10,884 bases of DNA from Roseobacter sp. (GTDB lineage Bacteria > Pseudomonadota > Alphaproteobacteria > Rhodobacterales > Rhodobacteraceae), in NCBI GenBank assembly GCA_024636425.1, contig JAGXHB010000007.1, positions 1-10,884 on the forward strand. The letters run 5' to 3'. Below are positions 1 through 6,126 of this stretch, in pieces (within the stretch, counting starts at the first letter, position 1; each line of letters opens with the position of its first letter). Position numbers and translations under genes: made by a program. The notes beneath the pieces were generated by a model. That model searched no databases and was not told the origin of the DNA. It saw only the letters and a list, made by a program, of their open reading frames with translations.

Positions 1-1
1 C

Positions 2-436
2 GCAGGCCGGGCAGAGGCACCGGGCGCGGCCCTGTTGCAGACATATCAACCCGATCACCCCGTCATCCGCGCCATTCTTGCCGGAGAGGAAGAGGCGTTC
101 TGGAAAGCGGAAGCCGGCGAGCGGCGGCAGGCCGGCGTGCCGCCCTATGGCCGCATGGCCGGCATCATCCTGAGTGGGCCGGACGTGGCGGCGCTGTTTG
201 ATGCTGGCAACCGGCTTGCGCGTCAGGACGGACCCTTGCGCGCTGTGGGGGCACAAGTCTACGGCCCCGCACCGGCCCCCATCGCGCGGGTGCGCGGACG
301 GCACCGCGTCCGGTTGCTGGTCAAGGCGGACAAGGCAGCACCCTTGCAGGAAGCGATTTCCATCTGGATCGCGCAGCTGCGGCTGAAAGGGGATGCGCGT
401 CTGGCCGTGGATATAGATCCGCAAAGTTTTTACTGA
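2..436 (+). CDS. priA: PriA, primosomal replication-restart helicase (C-terminal part only)
   Basis: PriA is a superfamily 2 DNA helicase that recognises stalled or repaired forks and reloads the replicative helicase. Only the last 144 codons are in the window; the gene begins before base 1. The first visible residues, AGRAEAPG, fit the end of helicase motif VI (QVAGRAGR...). After them come QTYQPDHPVIRA, the typical GVPPYGRMA segment of the C-terminal domain, and the hallmark ending VDIDPQSFY directly before the TGA at 434-436. The reading frame is open from base 2, so the internal TTG near base 35 is not a start. The zinc-binding insertion and Walker motifs lie outside the window. No other gene overlaps it; a palindrome and a repeat copy follow. 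The family call is secure from the C-terminal signature. Confidence 0.93.
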   Translation, partial: AGRAEAPGAALLQTYQPDHPVIRAILAGEEEAFWKAEAGERRQAGVPPYGRMAGIILSGPDVAALFDAGNRLARQDGPLRAVGAQVYGPAPAPIARVRGRHRVRLLVKADKAAPLQEAISIWIAQLRLKGDARLAVDIDPQSFY

Positions 437-447
437 GTCTTTGCTGG

Positions 448-466
448 TTTTGCGCGCGGCGCAAAA
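448..466. repeat. Palindrome just after priA, possible transcript-end hairpin
   Basis: The sequence is a perfect inverted repeat, TTTTGCGC - GCG - GCGCAAAA, starting 12 bases after the priA stop codon. It would form an 8-bp stem with a 3-base loop on either strand. No T-run follows on the plus strand, so it is not a textbook intrinsic terminator. It could stabilise the priA transcript end or weakly terminate it. Confidence 0.45.
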
Positions 467-469
467 CAT

Positions 470-500
470 GCCTTCGGCGAGGATTTATTTCCATTTGGAA
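470..500 (+). repeat. Dispersed 31-bp intergenic repeat, copy 1
   Basis: This copy reads GCCTTCGGCGAGGATTTA, then TTT, then CCATTTGGAA. It matches the copy at 6127-6157 at 28 of 31 positions; the only differences are the three central bases (TTT here, GGA there). It sits between priA and the permease gene, 4 bases after a palindrome and 80 bases before the next start codon. The 5' part can fold as a tiny GCC-TTC-GGC hairpin. From memory, related GC-hairpin plus GAGGAT-ATTTGGAA sequences are frequent between genes in Rhodobacteraceae; that was not checked here. Confidence 0.7.
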
Positions 501-580
501 CAAAGGGCGCGGCGCGTGGATCGGATCGGGACGCTTGTTTTGATCTCGTCAAGGGGCCTGCGGGGGCGTATTGGGATCAT

Positions 581-1813
581 ATGACTCAGTTCGTGACCCT
601 TGCGGATGCCAAGCATCAACCTTTCTGGCGGCGGCCTGTGGCGCTGCTGTTCCTGATGGCGCTGGCCATGCCGATCGCTTTCAATACATGGTCGGCGTTG
701 CTGAACAACTTTGTCATCGAGGTTGCGGATTTCGACGGGTCGGACATCGGGCTGTTGCACACGGTGCGCGAGATTCCGGGGTTTCTTGCCGTCGGGGTCA
801 TCGCGATCATCATTTTTGTGCGTGAGCAGGTGCTGGGGCTGGTGTCGCTGATCCTGCTGGGGGCCGCGACGGCGGTCACCGCGTGGTTTCCATCAATGGG
901 CGGTATTCTGACGATCACGATGCTGAGCTCGATCGGGTTTCATTACTACGAGACTGTGAACCAGTCGCTCCAGCTTCAATGGCTCAAGATCGAGGACGCG
1001 CCGCGCATGATCGGCTGGCTGATGGCGGCTGGTTCGGCGGCGACGCTGGTGGCATATCTTGCGATCATGGCCCTTTGGGATACCCTCAGCCTGTCCTATA
1101 GCATCGTCTACATGATCGGCGGCGGGGTCACCGTGCTGATCGCGATTGCAGCCCTTATTCTTTATCCGCAGTTCGAGGCCCCGCATCCGCAGGTCAAGAA
1201 GATGGTACTGCGCCGGCGCTACTGGCTTTATTATGCGTTGCAATTCATGTCGGGCGCGCGCCGGCAGATCTTTGTCGTCTTTGCCGGCTTCATGATGGTC
1301 GAGCGCTTTGGCTTTGATGTGCATGAGATCACGCTGTTGTACCTCATCAACCTGATTGCCAACATGATCTTTGCGCCTCTTATGGGCCGCGCCGTGGGCT
1401 ATTTTGGTGAGCGGCGCACCCTGGGGTTCGAATATATCGGGCTCGTCATCGTGTTTCTGGCCTATGGCGGCGTTTATTATCTGGGGTGGGGGGTGATTGT
1501 GGCGGCGATCCTGTATGTGCTGGATCACATCTTCTTTGCGCTGGCCCTGGCGCTGAAAACCTATTTCCAGAAGATTGCGGACCCGGGTGACATCGCCCCC
1601 ACGGCAGCGGTCGCGTTCACCATCAACCATATTGCGGCGGTCTTCCTGCCTGTGGCGCTGGGCTTGCTGTGGCTGGTGTCACCGGCGGCTGTGTTCTTCC
1701 TTGCCGCCGGGATGGCGGGCATATCGTTTATCCTTGCGATGATGATCCCGCGCCATCCGGCACCCGGCAACGAGACTGTCTTTGCCGCTGCTGTGCCCGC
1801 GGTCGCACAATAG
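581..1813 (+). CDS. MFS-type membrane transporter, substrate unknown
   Basis: This 410-aa protein is almost entirely hydrophobic, with about 12 predicted membrane segments (for example residues 18-36, 66-80, 86-103, 143-165, 173-195, 283-300, 303-324, 345-365 and 368-389). The length and a central polar loop (about 198-215, VKKMVLRRR) fit the 6+6 layout of the major facilitator superfamily. GRAVGYFGERRTL at 269-281 resembles the conserved MFS motif A between helices 8 and 9; the equivalent loop in the first half is poorly conserved. Polar residues in or near membrane segments (H121, E124, D315, H316, H350) could bind substrate or protons. The ATG at 581 has a weak GGGA upstream. It stands alone between priA and prmA with gaps of 144 and 64 bases, so context does not suggest a substrate. 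The superfamily call is likely; the specific function is unknown. Confidence 0.8.
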   Translation: MTQFVTLADAKHQPFWRRPVALLFLMALAMPIAFNTWSALLNNFVIEVADFDGSDIGLLHTVREIPGFLAVGVIAIIIFVREQVLGLVSLILLGAATAVTAWFPSMGGILTITMLSSIGFHYYETVNQSLQLQWLKIEDAPRMIGWLMAAGSAATLVAYLAIMALWDTLSLSYSIVYMIGGGVTVLIAIAALILYPQFEAPHPQVKKMVLRRRYWLYYALQFMSGARRQIFVVFAGFMMVERFGFDVHEITLLYLINLIANMIFAPLMGRAVGYFGERRTLGFEYIGLVIVFLAYGGVYYLGWGVIVAAILYVLDHIFFALALALKTYFQKIADPGDIAPTAAVAFTINHIAAVFLPVALGLLWLVSPAAVFFLAAGMAGISFILAMMIPRHPAPGNETVFAAAVPAVAQ

Positions 1814-1820
1814 CCAAGTC

Positions 1821-1849
1821 TTGACGGACGGCACCTGCCTGCGTAGGCC
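1821..1849 (+). promoter_or_regulatory. Weak candidate promoter for prmA
   Basis: A good -35 element, TTGACG (1821-1826), is followed 17 bases later by TAGGCC (1844-1849), a poor -10. It lies in the short gap between the permease stop codon and the prmA start. The weak -10 makes this tentative. Confidence 0.25.
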
Positions 1850-1877
1850 GCATCCGAAACCCATCGCGGAGAGACCG

Positions 1878-2750
1878 ATGCCCACATTCACAGCACTCAC
1901 CACCCTTGAGGGTCGCACACCCGCCTATGCCTTGGGCGAAGCGATGGAGCGGCTGGTGCCCGAACCCACCGGAATCGGCGTGTTCGAGATGGAAGACGGC
2001 TCGGGTCTGTGGGAAGTCGGTGGTTATTTCGAGGAAGCCCCGGACGAGACGGCACTTGCCATTCTGGCGGCATCCATGGGGGCGAAAGAATTTGTCGTGT
2101 CCGAATTGCCCGAAACCGATTGGGTCGCGCATGTGCGCCGCGAGCTTTCTCCGGTCGAGGCAGGGCGCTTTTTCGTCTACGGCAGCCATGACGCCGACAA
2201 GGTGCCGGAGGGCTGCGAGCCGCTGTTGATCGAAGCGGCAATGGCCTTCGGCACAGGTCACCATGGCACGACGCTGGGGTGCTTGCGTGCGCTGGACCGG
2301 TTGGCAAACGAAGGAATGGTCGGACAGAACGTGGCGGACATCGGCTGCGGCACGGCTGTTCTTGCAATGGCGGCCGCCCGGATCTGGCCCAACCCCGTGC
2401 TGGCCAGCGACATTGATGAGGTCGCGGTGGACGTGGCGCGCGCCAATGCAGCGGCCAACGGACTGGCCGACAGGCTGATTTGCGTCGAAGCCGCCGGCTT
2501 TGACCATCCGGAGCTTGCCGCGAAAGCCCCTTTCGATCTGATTTTTGCCAATATCCTGAAAGGTCCGTTGATCGCACTGGCCCCCGATATGGCGACCGCG
2601 CTGGCACCAGACGGCAAGGCGATTCTGTCAGGCATCCTGAACGAGCAGGCAGAGGACGTCATTGACGTTTATGCACAATCAGGCATCAATCTATTGCATC
2701 AGGAGGTTATTGGCGACTGGACGACTTTGACTGTCCAGAAAAAGCCATAA
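1878..2750 (+). CDS. prmA: Ribosomal protein L11 methyltransferase PrmA
   Basis: PrmA uses S-adenosylmethionine to methylate lysines and the N-terminus of ribosomal protein L11 in the cytoplasm. The 290-aa product has the usual family length. The N-terminal substrate-recognition part (about 1-100) is followed by AFGTGHHGTT (123-132), the PrmA signature, then the SAM-binding loop DIGCGTA (154-160), the acidic strand end SDID (177-180) and NILKGPL (225-231). The start was chosen at the ATG at 1878, which has GGAGAG at 1868-1873 four bases upstream; the frame is open further upstream, but that would overlap the permease gene. In many bacteria prmA is beside other housekeeping genes, and here nothing suggests a change of role. 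All expected motifs are intact. Confidence 0.95.
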   Translation: MPTFTALTTLEGRTPAYALGEAMERLVPEPTGIGVFEMEDGSGLWEVGGYFEEAPDETALAILAASMGAKEFVVSELPETDWVAHVRRELSPVEAGRFFVYGSHDADKVPEGCEPLLIEAAMAFGTGHHGTTLGCLRALDRLANEGMVGQNVADIGCGTAVLAMAAARIWPNPVLASDIDEVAVDVARANAAANGLADRLICVEAAGFDHPELAAKAPFDLIFANILKGPLIALAPDMATALAPDGKAILSGILNEQAEDVIDVYAQSGINLLHQEVIGDWTTLTVQKKP

Positions 2751-2779
2751 TTGACGCCCTTTTTCGGCCCTATTATCCT
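2751..2779 (+). promoter_or_regulatory. Candidate sigma70-type promoter for the 115-aa gene
   Basis: TTGACG (2751-2756) begins directly after the prmA stop codon and is followed, after 17 bases, by TATCCT (2774-2779). This gives 5/6 and 4/6 matches to the housekeeping consensus with ideal spacing. The start codon at 2860 would leave a leader of about 75 bases, which contains a short CCCGC...GCGGG hairpin near 2804-2820. Confidence 0.45.
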
Positions 2780-2859
2780 AAAATTAGTGGAAAAAGGCAC
2801 ATTCCCGCTGTATTCTGCGGGGAGCGAAAGGTGGGGGCCTTAAGCGAACTGAGGCTACC

Positions 2860-3207
2860 ATGGTTGAGACAAGTCAACATTTTGGAAGACGTGTTAAAAA
2901 CTTGAACAAGAAGCATGCGCGATTTGCGCATGGCTACTACACGACAGTTCGCGATGACGGCCTGATCATTGCACGCCCTGTCCGCAGATCCTCTGGTGTG
3001 CCCTACAAGTTCTTGTTCGTGCTGGCTGTGCTATTTTTCGGATTCAAGGCGCTGGTGCTGTCGGCTGTCGGTCCCGGCACGTATCAAATTAGGCTCAGCA
3101 CCTTGGAAAACGGCACGGTAATCGAGCGAGCGGGGGCGTGGGCGCTGGGGCTTGATCCGGTGACGCTTGCGATTTCGTCAAAGATCGGACCGATCTTCCG
3201 AGGCTGA
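2860..3207 (+). CDS. Small one-TM protein of unknown function
   Basis: I do not recognise a named family. The 115-aa product has a basic, soluble N-terminus (residues 1-45, rich in R, K and H, including RRVKNLNKKHARFAHGYY), one hydrophobic segment at about 49-70 that would cross the inner membrane, and a C-terminal 45 residues with no cysteines or obvious motif. The positive N-terminal side predicts N-in, C-out topology. The ATG at 2860 has GAGG at 2851-2854 with a 5-base spacer. The gene has its own likely promoter at the prmA stop codon and ends just before a strong terminator, so it is probably transcribed alone or as a tail to prmA. The hydrophobic segment and codon usage in line with the neighbours support a real gene. 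The function is open. Confidence 0.75.
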   Translation: MVETSQHFGRRVKNLNKKHARFAHGYYTTVRDDGLIIARPVRRSSGVPYKFLFVLAVLFFGFKALVLSAVGPGTYQIRLSTLENGTVIERAGAWALGLDPVTLAISSKIGPIFRG

Positions 3208-3246
3208 AGGATAGGTCGCACACCTCTCTGCGCGGCCCTTAAAAGC

Positions 3247-3290
3247 AAAAGCCACGCTTACCGTTTGGTGAAGCGTGGCTTTTTATTTTT
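3247..3290. terminator. Strong, probably bidirectional intrinsic terminator
   Basis: AAAAGCCACGCTT (3247-3259) pairs perfectly with AAGCGTGGCTTTT (3271-3283); ACC/GGT inside the loop can extend the stem past a one-base bulge. TTTTTATTTTT follows on the plus strand. On the minus strand the stem is followed by TTTTGCTTTT. It lies between two convergent genes, the 115-aa gene (plus) and the DUF1127 gene (minus), and can end both transcripts. Confidence 0.9.
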
Positions 3291-3332
3291 CGAGTGTGTT
3301 TCGCCCTTGGGGCGATCTTTATCCATGCGCCC

Positions 3333-3551
3333 TTAGCGGATGAAGTGGTTCAGTGCGACTCTTTCGATGTCGCCACGGACCAGGCCGATATCGTCAAGTT
3401 CACGGTCGGACAGGGAAGACAAAGCATTGCGGGTCACGCGGGCATCGTTCCAGGCAACAACAGAGCCGGCAAGATCGCCAAGCTGCGAGAAAAAGCGGTT
3501 TACGGCAGCAGCCGTGCCGTAGGTCGTCGGAGTGTTATAGAAAACAGCCAT
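3333..3551 (-). CDS. Small DUF1127 (YjiS-like) protein
   Basis: The 72-aa product ends in the DUF1127 core: AWNDARVTRNALSSLSDRELDDIGLVRGDIE, about residues 34-64, an arginine- and acid-rich helical segment. The N-terminal half (MAVFYNTPTTYGTAAAVNRF) is typical of Rhodobacteraceae members. The ATG at 3551 was chosen because AAAGGA lies about 8 bases upstream; an alternative ATG at 3560 is only one base or less from that site, and a longer reading frame to 3746 has no family support. In Agrobacterium and Rhodobacter, some DUF1127 proteins bind RNA or affect RNA turnover and stress responses; in R. sphaeroides one is cotranscribed with CcsR small RNAs. No such RNA array is visible downstream here. 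The gene is convergent with the 115-aa gene and divergent from ruvC. A role in RNA metabolism is an inference from the family only. Confidence 0.88.
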   Translation of the reverse strand: MAVFYNTPTTYGTAAAVNRFFSQLGDLAGSVVAWNDARVTRNALSSLSDRELDDIGLVRGDIERVALNHFIR

Positions 3552-3577
3552 TTGAGCCATCCTTTGAAATGAAGAAA

Positions 3578-3593
3578 GCCGGTTGGTACCGGC
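3578..3593 (-). promoter_or_regulatory. Leader hairpin of the DUF1127 gene
   Basis: GCCGGT (3578-3583) and ACCGGC (3588-3593) form a perfect 6-bp stem with a 4-base loop. It lies about 15 bases upstream of the ribosome-binding site of the minus-strand gene and would be in its 5' untranslated RNA. It could affect translation or RNA stability; this is inference. Confidence 0.35.
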
Positions 3594-3604
3594 GGTGTGC
3601 TCAT

Positions 3605-3633
3605 CAACTAGGCAGAATGAAAACTTTCCACAA
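3605..3633 (-). promoter_or_regulatory. Tentative promoter for the DUF1127 gene
   Basis: Reading the minus strand, TTGTGG (3633-3628) and TAGTTG (3610-3605) are separated by 17 bases. The -35 is reasonable and the -10 is weak, which could mean an alternative sigma factor. The position would give a leader of roughly 45-50 bases. Confidence 0.22.
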
Positions 3634-3660
3634 CACCCAGCCGCGCATGTGTGATCTGCA

Positions 3661-3679
3661 TTTTCTGCATAGCAGAAAA
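3661..3679. repeat. Perfect palindrome in the divergent region
   Basis: TTTTCTGC - ATA - GCAGAAAA is an 8-bp perfect inverted repeat with a 3-base centre. It is compact and near-symmetric like a dimeric regulator's operator, and lies about 110 bases upstream of the DUF1127 start and 200 bases upstream of ruvC. It lacks a T-run beyond the stem, so a terminator is less likely. It does not match the alphaproteobacterial LexA site. Confidence 0.45.
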
Positions 3680-3774
3680 CGTCACGAAACCGTAATAAAA
3701 CATGGGCGGTGGGCGACAGCTGGACATGTCGCAAGTGGCGTTCCAAACGGCGTATTCAGGCCGTTATTCTGCGT

Positions 3775-3845
3775 CGCAGCACGAAATGTGGCGATTTGAT
3801 GGCAAAGCTCAAAACTCTTGGTGGATGTTCGCGTTTCGTGCTACG
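3775..3845 (+). repeat. Widely spaced inverted repeat upstream of ruvC
   Basis: CGCAGCACGAAA (3775-3786) is complementary to TTTCGTGCTACG (3834-3845) at 11 of 12 positions, with 9 perfect in a row (AGCACGAAA/TTTCGTGCT). The 47 bases between would form a large loop in RNA, or the two arms could be paired protein sites. The right arm overlaps the LexA-like site. It may be chance, but the length is notable in a 329-base region. Confidence 0.35.
3827..3841 (+). promoter_or_regulatory. Candidate LexA (SOS) box upstream of ruvC
   Basis: GTTC-GCGTTTC-GTGC matches the alphaproteobacterial LexA consensus GTTC-N7-GTTC at 7 of 8 specified positions. It ends 39 bases before the ruvC start codon. A weak -35 (TTGGTG, 3818-3823) and -10 (TACGCG, 3842-3847) would flank it, so LexA would cover the promoter. 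ruv genes are SOS-induced in E. coli and, as I recall, in Caulobacter. The single mismatch in the second half keeps this tentative. Confidence 0.4.
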
Positions 3846-3880
3846 CGTAAAAAAACAGAAAATTCGAGGTAGGCACGCAA

Positions 3881-4387
3881 ATGATACGGGTAATCGGGAT
3901 TGATCCAGGGCTGCGAAACATGGGGTGGGGAATCATTGATGTCGCGGGCAGCAAGTTGAGCCATGTGGCAAACGGCGTCTGCGTGTCCGAAGGCACCGAT
4001 ATGGGATCGCGGCTTTTGTCACTGCACGCGCAGTTGACCCGCATCATCACCACCTACCGCCCGCAAGCTGCGGCAGTAGAGCAGACATTCGTGAACAAGG
4101 ACGGCGCCGGTACGTTGAAGCTGGGGCAAGCCCGCGCCATTGCGATGCTTGTACCGGCACAGGCGGGGTTGGTTGTCGGTGAATACTATCCCAATACCGT
4201 CAAGAAAACCGTGGTCGGTGTGGGTCATGCCGAAAAGGGGCAGGTGCTGCATATGGTGCGGATGCAACTGCCGGGGGCTGAAATCGCCGGCCCCGATGCC
4301 GCAGATGCGCTGGCGATCGCGATCTGCCATGCGCATCACGGCGGGGCCAGCACGCTGGCGCAGGCGGTCGCAAAGGCCACCGCATGA
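3881..4387 (+). CDS. ruvC: RuvC, Holliday-junction endonuclease
   Basis: RuvC is a dimeric, metal-dependent nuclease that cuts four-way DNA junctions symmetrically after RuvAB has moved them. The 168-aa product has the RNase H-like fold signature with the four acidic catalytic residues in place: D8 in GIDPG, E67 in AVEQTF, and D139 and D142 in PDAADALA. Conserved basic residues K109 and K119 (in KKTVVG and AEKGQ) correspond to the DNA-binding lysines of the E. coli enzyme. The length is usual (E. coli 173 aa). The ATG at 3881 has GAGG at 3866-3869 and a nearer AGG at 3871-3873. Its TGA overlaps the ruvA ATG by 4 bases, which indicates translational coupling. A LexA-like site and several inverted repeats lie upstream. 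Confidence 0.97.
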   Translation: MIRVIGIDPGLRNMGWGIIDVAGSKLSHVANGVCVSEGTDMGSRLLSLHAQLTRIITTYRPQAAAVEQTFVNKDGAGTLKLGQARAIAMLVPAQAGLVVGEYYPNTVKKTVVGVGHAEKGQVLHMVRMQLPGAEIAGPDAADALAIAICHAHHGGASTLAQAVAKATA

Positions 4388-5049
4388 TCGGCAAGATCAC
4401 AGGACGCATTGATTACCGCGCGCCGGATCATGTGCTGATAGACGTGCGCGGCGTCGGGTATCTGGTCTATTGCTCGGACCGCACGCTGGCCGCGCTGCCC
4501 GGTGTCGGCGAAGTGGTCGCACTTTTTACGGATCTGGTGGTGCGCGAAGATCTGATGCAGCTTTTCGGATTCCAGACGCTTGTTGAAAAGGAATGGCACC
4601 GCCTGCTGACCTCGGTGCAAGGGGTCGGGGCAAAGGCGTCGCTTGCGATCCTTGGCGCGCTTGGGCCTGATGGGGTCAGCCGGGCGATTGCGCTTGGCGA
4701 TTGGAACGCGGTCAAGGTTGCCAAGGGTGTTGGCCCCAAGATCGCGCAGCGCGTCGTGCTGGATCTCAAGGACAAGGCACCGGGGGTGATGGCCATGACG
4801 GGCACACTTGCCGAGGCGCATGGCGAGGTTGACGCGATACAAGTGATCGAAGCGCCAGCGCCGCACCGCCGTGCGGCTGCCCCCGCAAACCAGTCCGCCC
4901 AGTCCGAGGCGCTGTCGGCGCTTGGCAATCTGGGCTACGGTCCGGGCGATGCGGCGGGGGCGGTGGCGCAAGCGGCAGACGACATGCCCGATGCGGACAC
5001 GCCGATGTTGATCCGCGCGGCGTTGAAACTTCTGGCCCCTAAGGGATAG
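4384..5049 (+). CDS. ruvA: RuvA, Holliday-junction recognition subunit
   Basis: RuvA tetramers hold the junction in an open square form and recruit the RuvB motors. In the 221-aa product, domain I is an OB fold (1-64) ending in REDLMQLFGF; E55 and D56 correspond to the acidic pin that separates strands. Domain II carries two helix-hairpin-helix motifs, SVQGVGAKASLAIL (77-90) and AKGVGPKIAQRVVLDL (113-128). Domain III (about 171-220) is the RuvB-binding part. The linker between II and III (about 132-170) is Ala/Pro/His-rich and longer than in E. coli (203 aa in total), which is common in alphaproteobacteria. AAAGG at 4372-4376, inside the end of ruvC, is the ribosome-binding site. All functional residues seen are intact. 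Confidence 0.97.
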   Translation: MIGKITGRIDYRAPDHVLIDVRGVGYLVYCSDRTLAALPGVGEVVALFTDLVVREDLMQLFGFQTLVEKEWHRLLTSVQGVGAKASLAILGALGPDGVSRAIALGDWNAVKVAKGVGPKIAQRVVLDLKDKAPGVMAMTGTLAEAHGEVDAIQVIEAPAPHRRAAAPANQSAQSEALSALGNLGYGPGDAAGAVAQAADDMPDADTPMLIRAALKLLAPKG

Positions 5050-5097
5050 GATGGCGCGACCCGCGTATTTTCGCGTGTCCCAGCCTTTGGATAGTGC

Positions 5098-6117
5098 ATG
5101 ATCGACAGTGACCCAACCTTGCGGCCCGACCCGCTGCCCGAGGATTTCGACCGCGCCTTGCGTCCGCAGATGCTGGACGAATTCGTGGGCCAGGCCGAGG
5201 CGCGATCGAACCTCAAGGTCTTCATCCAATCCGCCAAGCAGCGCGGCGAGGCCATGGACCACACGTTGTTTCACGGCCCCCCCGGTCTGGGCAAGACCAC
5301 CTTGGCGCAGATCATGGCGCGTGAACTGGGCGTCGGGTTCCGGATGACATCCGGTCCGGTGCTCGCCAAGGCCGGCGATCTGGCGGCGATCCTGACCAAC
5401 CTTGAAGCGCGCGATGTGCTGTTCATCGACGAGATCCACCGGCTCAACCCCGCTGTCGAGGAAGTGCTTTATCCGGCGCTTGAAGATTTCGAGCTGGACC
5501 TTGTGATCGGTGAAGGGCCCGCTGCGCGCACGGTGCGCATCGAACTCCAGCCCTTTACACTGGTCGGGGCCACCACGCGGATGGGGTTGCTGACGACGCC
5601 GCTGCGTGACCGTTTCGGCATCCCCACCCGGTTGCAATTCTATACCGAGGACGAACTTTTCATCATCGTTGACCGCAATGCACGCAAACTTGGTGCCCCT
5701 GCCGAAGAAGGCGGCGCGCGCGAAATCGCCAAGCGCGCGCGCGGCACACCGCGCATCGCGGGCCGCCTGCTGCGCCGCGTCGTCGATTTCGCCGTTGTCG
5801 AAGGTAATGGTCGTGTGACGCGGGAATTGGCAGATATGGCGCTGACGCGGCTTGGCGTCGATCATCTGGGGCTGGACGGCGCAGACAGGCGGTATCTGCG
5901 TCTGATCGCCGAAAACTATCAGGGCGGGCCCGTCGGAATCGAGACGATGTCAGCGGCATTGTCGGAAAGCCGGGACGCGCTGGAAGAAGTGATCGAGCCG
6001 TTCCTGCTGCAACAGGGCCTGATCCAGCGGACCCCACGGGGGCGCATGCTGGCACAAAAGGCCTGGACGCATCTGGGCATGGCACCGCCCAAGTCGCAAT
6101 CGGATTTGTTCGGCTGA
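5098..6117 (+). CDS. ruvB: RuvB, AAA+ branch-migration motor
   Basis: RuvB forms hexameric rings that pull DNA through the RuvA-bound junction using ATP. The 339-aa product has the full set of family motifs: Walker A GPPGLGKT (60-67), Walker B LFIDEIH (108-114), sensor 1 GATTR (157-161), the arginine finger at R170 in PLRDRFG, and sensor 2 GTPRI (216-220). The C-terminal winged-helix DNA-binding domain includes GGPVGIETMSAALSE (277-290) and the ending QRTPRGRML. The length matches the family. The ATG at 5098 has GGAT at 5089-5092. A gap of 48 bases separates it from ruvA with no terminator, so ruvCAB is probably one transcript. The gene looks entirely normal. Confidence 0.97.
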   Translation: MIDSDPTLRPDPLPEDFDRALRPQMLDEFVGQAEARSNLKVFIQSAKQRGEAMDHTLFHGPPGLGKTTLAQIMARELGVGFRMTSGPVLAKAGDLAAILTNLEARDVLFIDEIHRLNPAVEEVLYPALEDFELDLVIGEGPAARTVRIELQPFTLVGATTRMGLLTTPLRDRFGIPTRLQFYTEDELFIIVDRNARKLGAPAEEGGAREIAKRARGTPRIAGRLLRRVVDFAVVEGNGRVTRELADMALTRLGVDHLGLDGADRRYLRLIAENYQGGPVGIETMSAALSESRDALEEVIEPFLLQQGLIQRTPRGRMLAQKAWTHLGMAPPKSQSDLFG

Positions 6118-6126
6118 AGCGGCGGA

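Larger units (their letters stand above)
3552..3880. other. 329-base divergent intergenic region between the DUF1127 gene and ruvC
   Basis: No credible gene was found in these bases on either strand. GC content is visibly lower than in the flanking genes. It holds the leader of the DUF1127 gene with a GCCGGT-TGGT-ACCGGC hairpin (3578-3593), an 8-bp palindrome (3661-3679), a widely spaced inverted repeat (3775-3845), the CACGAAA heptamer in three places (3683-3689 and 3780-3786 direct, 3834-3840 inverted) and a LexA-like site (3827-3841). Both divergent promoters must lie here. A small RNA cannot be excluded, but no terminator with a T-run was seen inside. Confidence 0.6.

Noticed and set aside
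1782..1877. In-frame extension of prmA upstream of 1878
   Set aside because: It would overlap the permease gene, while GGAGAG before the ATG at 1878 clearly marks the start.
1728..2507. A long minus-strand open frame opposite prmA and the permease end
   Set aside because: It spans two real genes on the other strand and its translation shows no domain.
3301..3315. TCGCCC-TTG-GGGCGA hairpin after the terminator
   Set aside because: It lies downstream of a far stronger terminator and has no T-run for minus-strand transcription, so I see no clear role.
3552..3746. Upstream extension of the DUF1127 reading frame on the minus strand
   Set aside because: The extra 65 residues are cysteine-rich and unlike the family, and a good ribosome-binding site supports the start at 3551.
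3353..3903. Plus-strand open frames opposite and upstream of the DUF1127 gene
   Set aside because: They lack ribosome-binding sites and family resemblance, and overlap the DUF1127 gene or the ruvC start.
4384..5049. RuvA is longer than the E. coli protein
   Set aside because: The extra residues are in the flexible linker between domains II and III, which varies in length across bacteria.
4336..5865. A 509-codon open frame on the minus strand opposite ruvA and ruvB
   Set aside because: It is antisense to two intact, motif-complete genes, has a basic low-complexity translation with no recognisable domain, and is expected from the high-GC codon bias.
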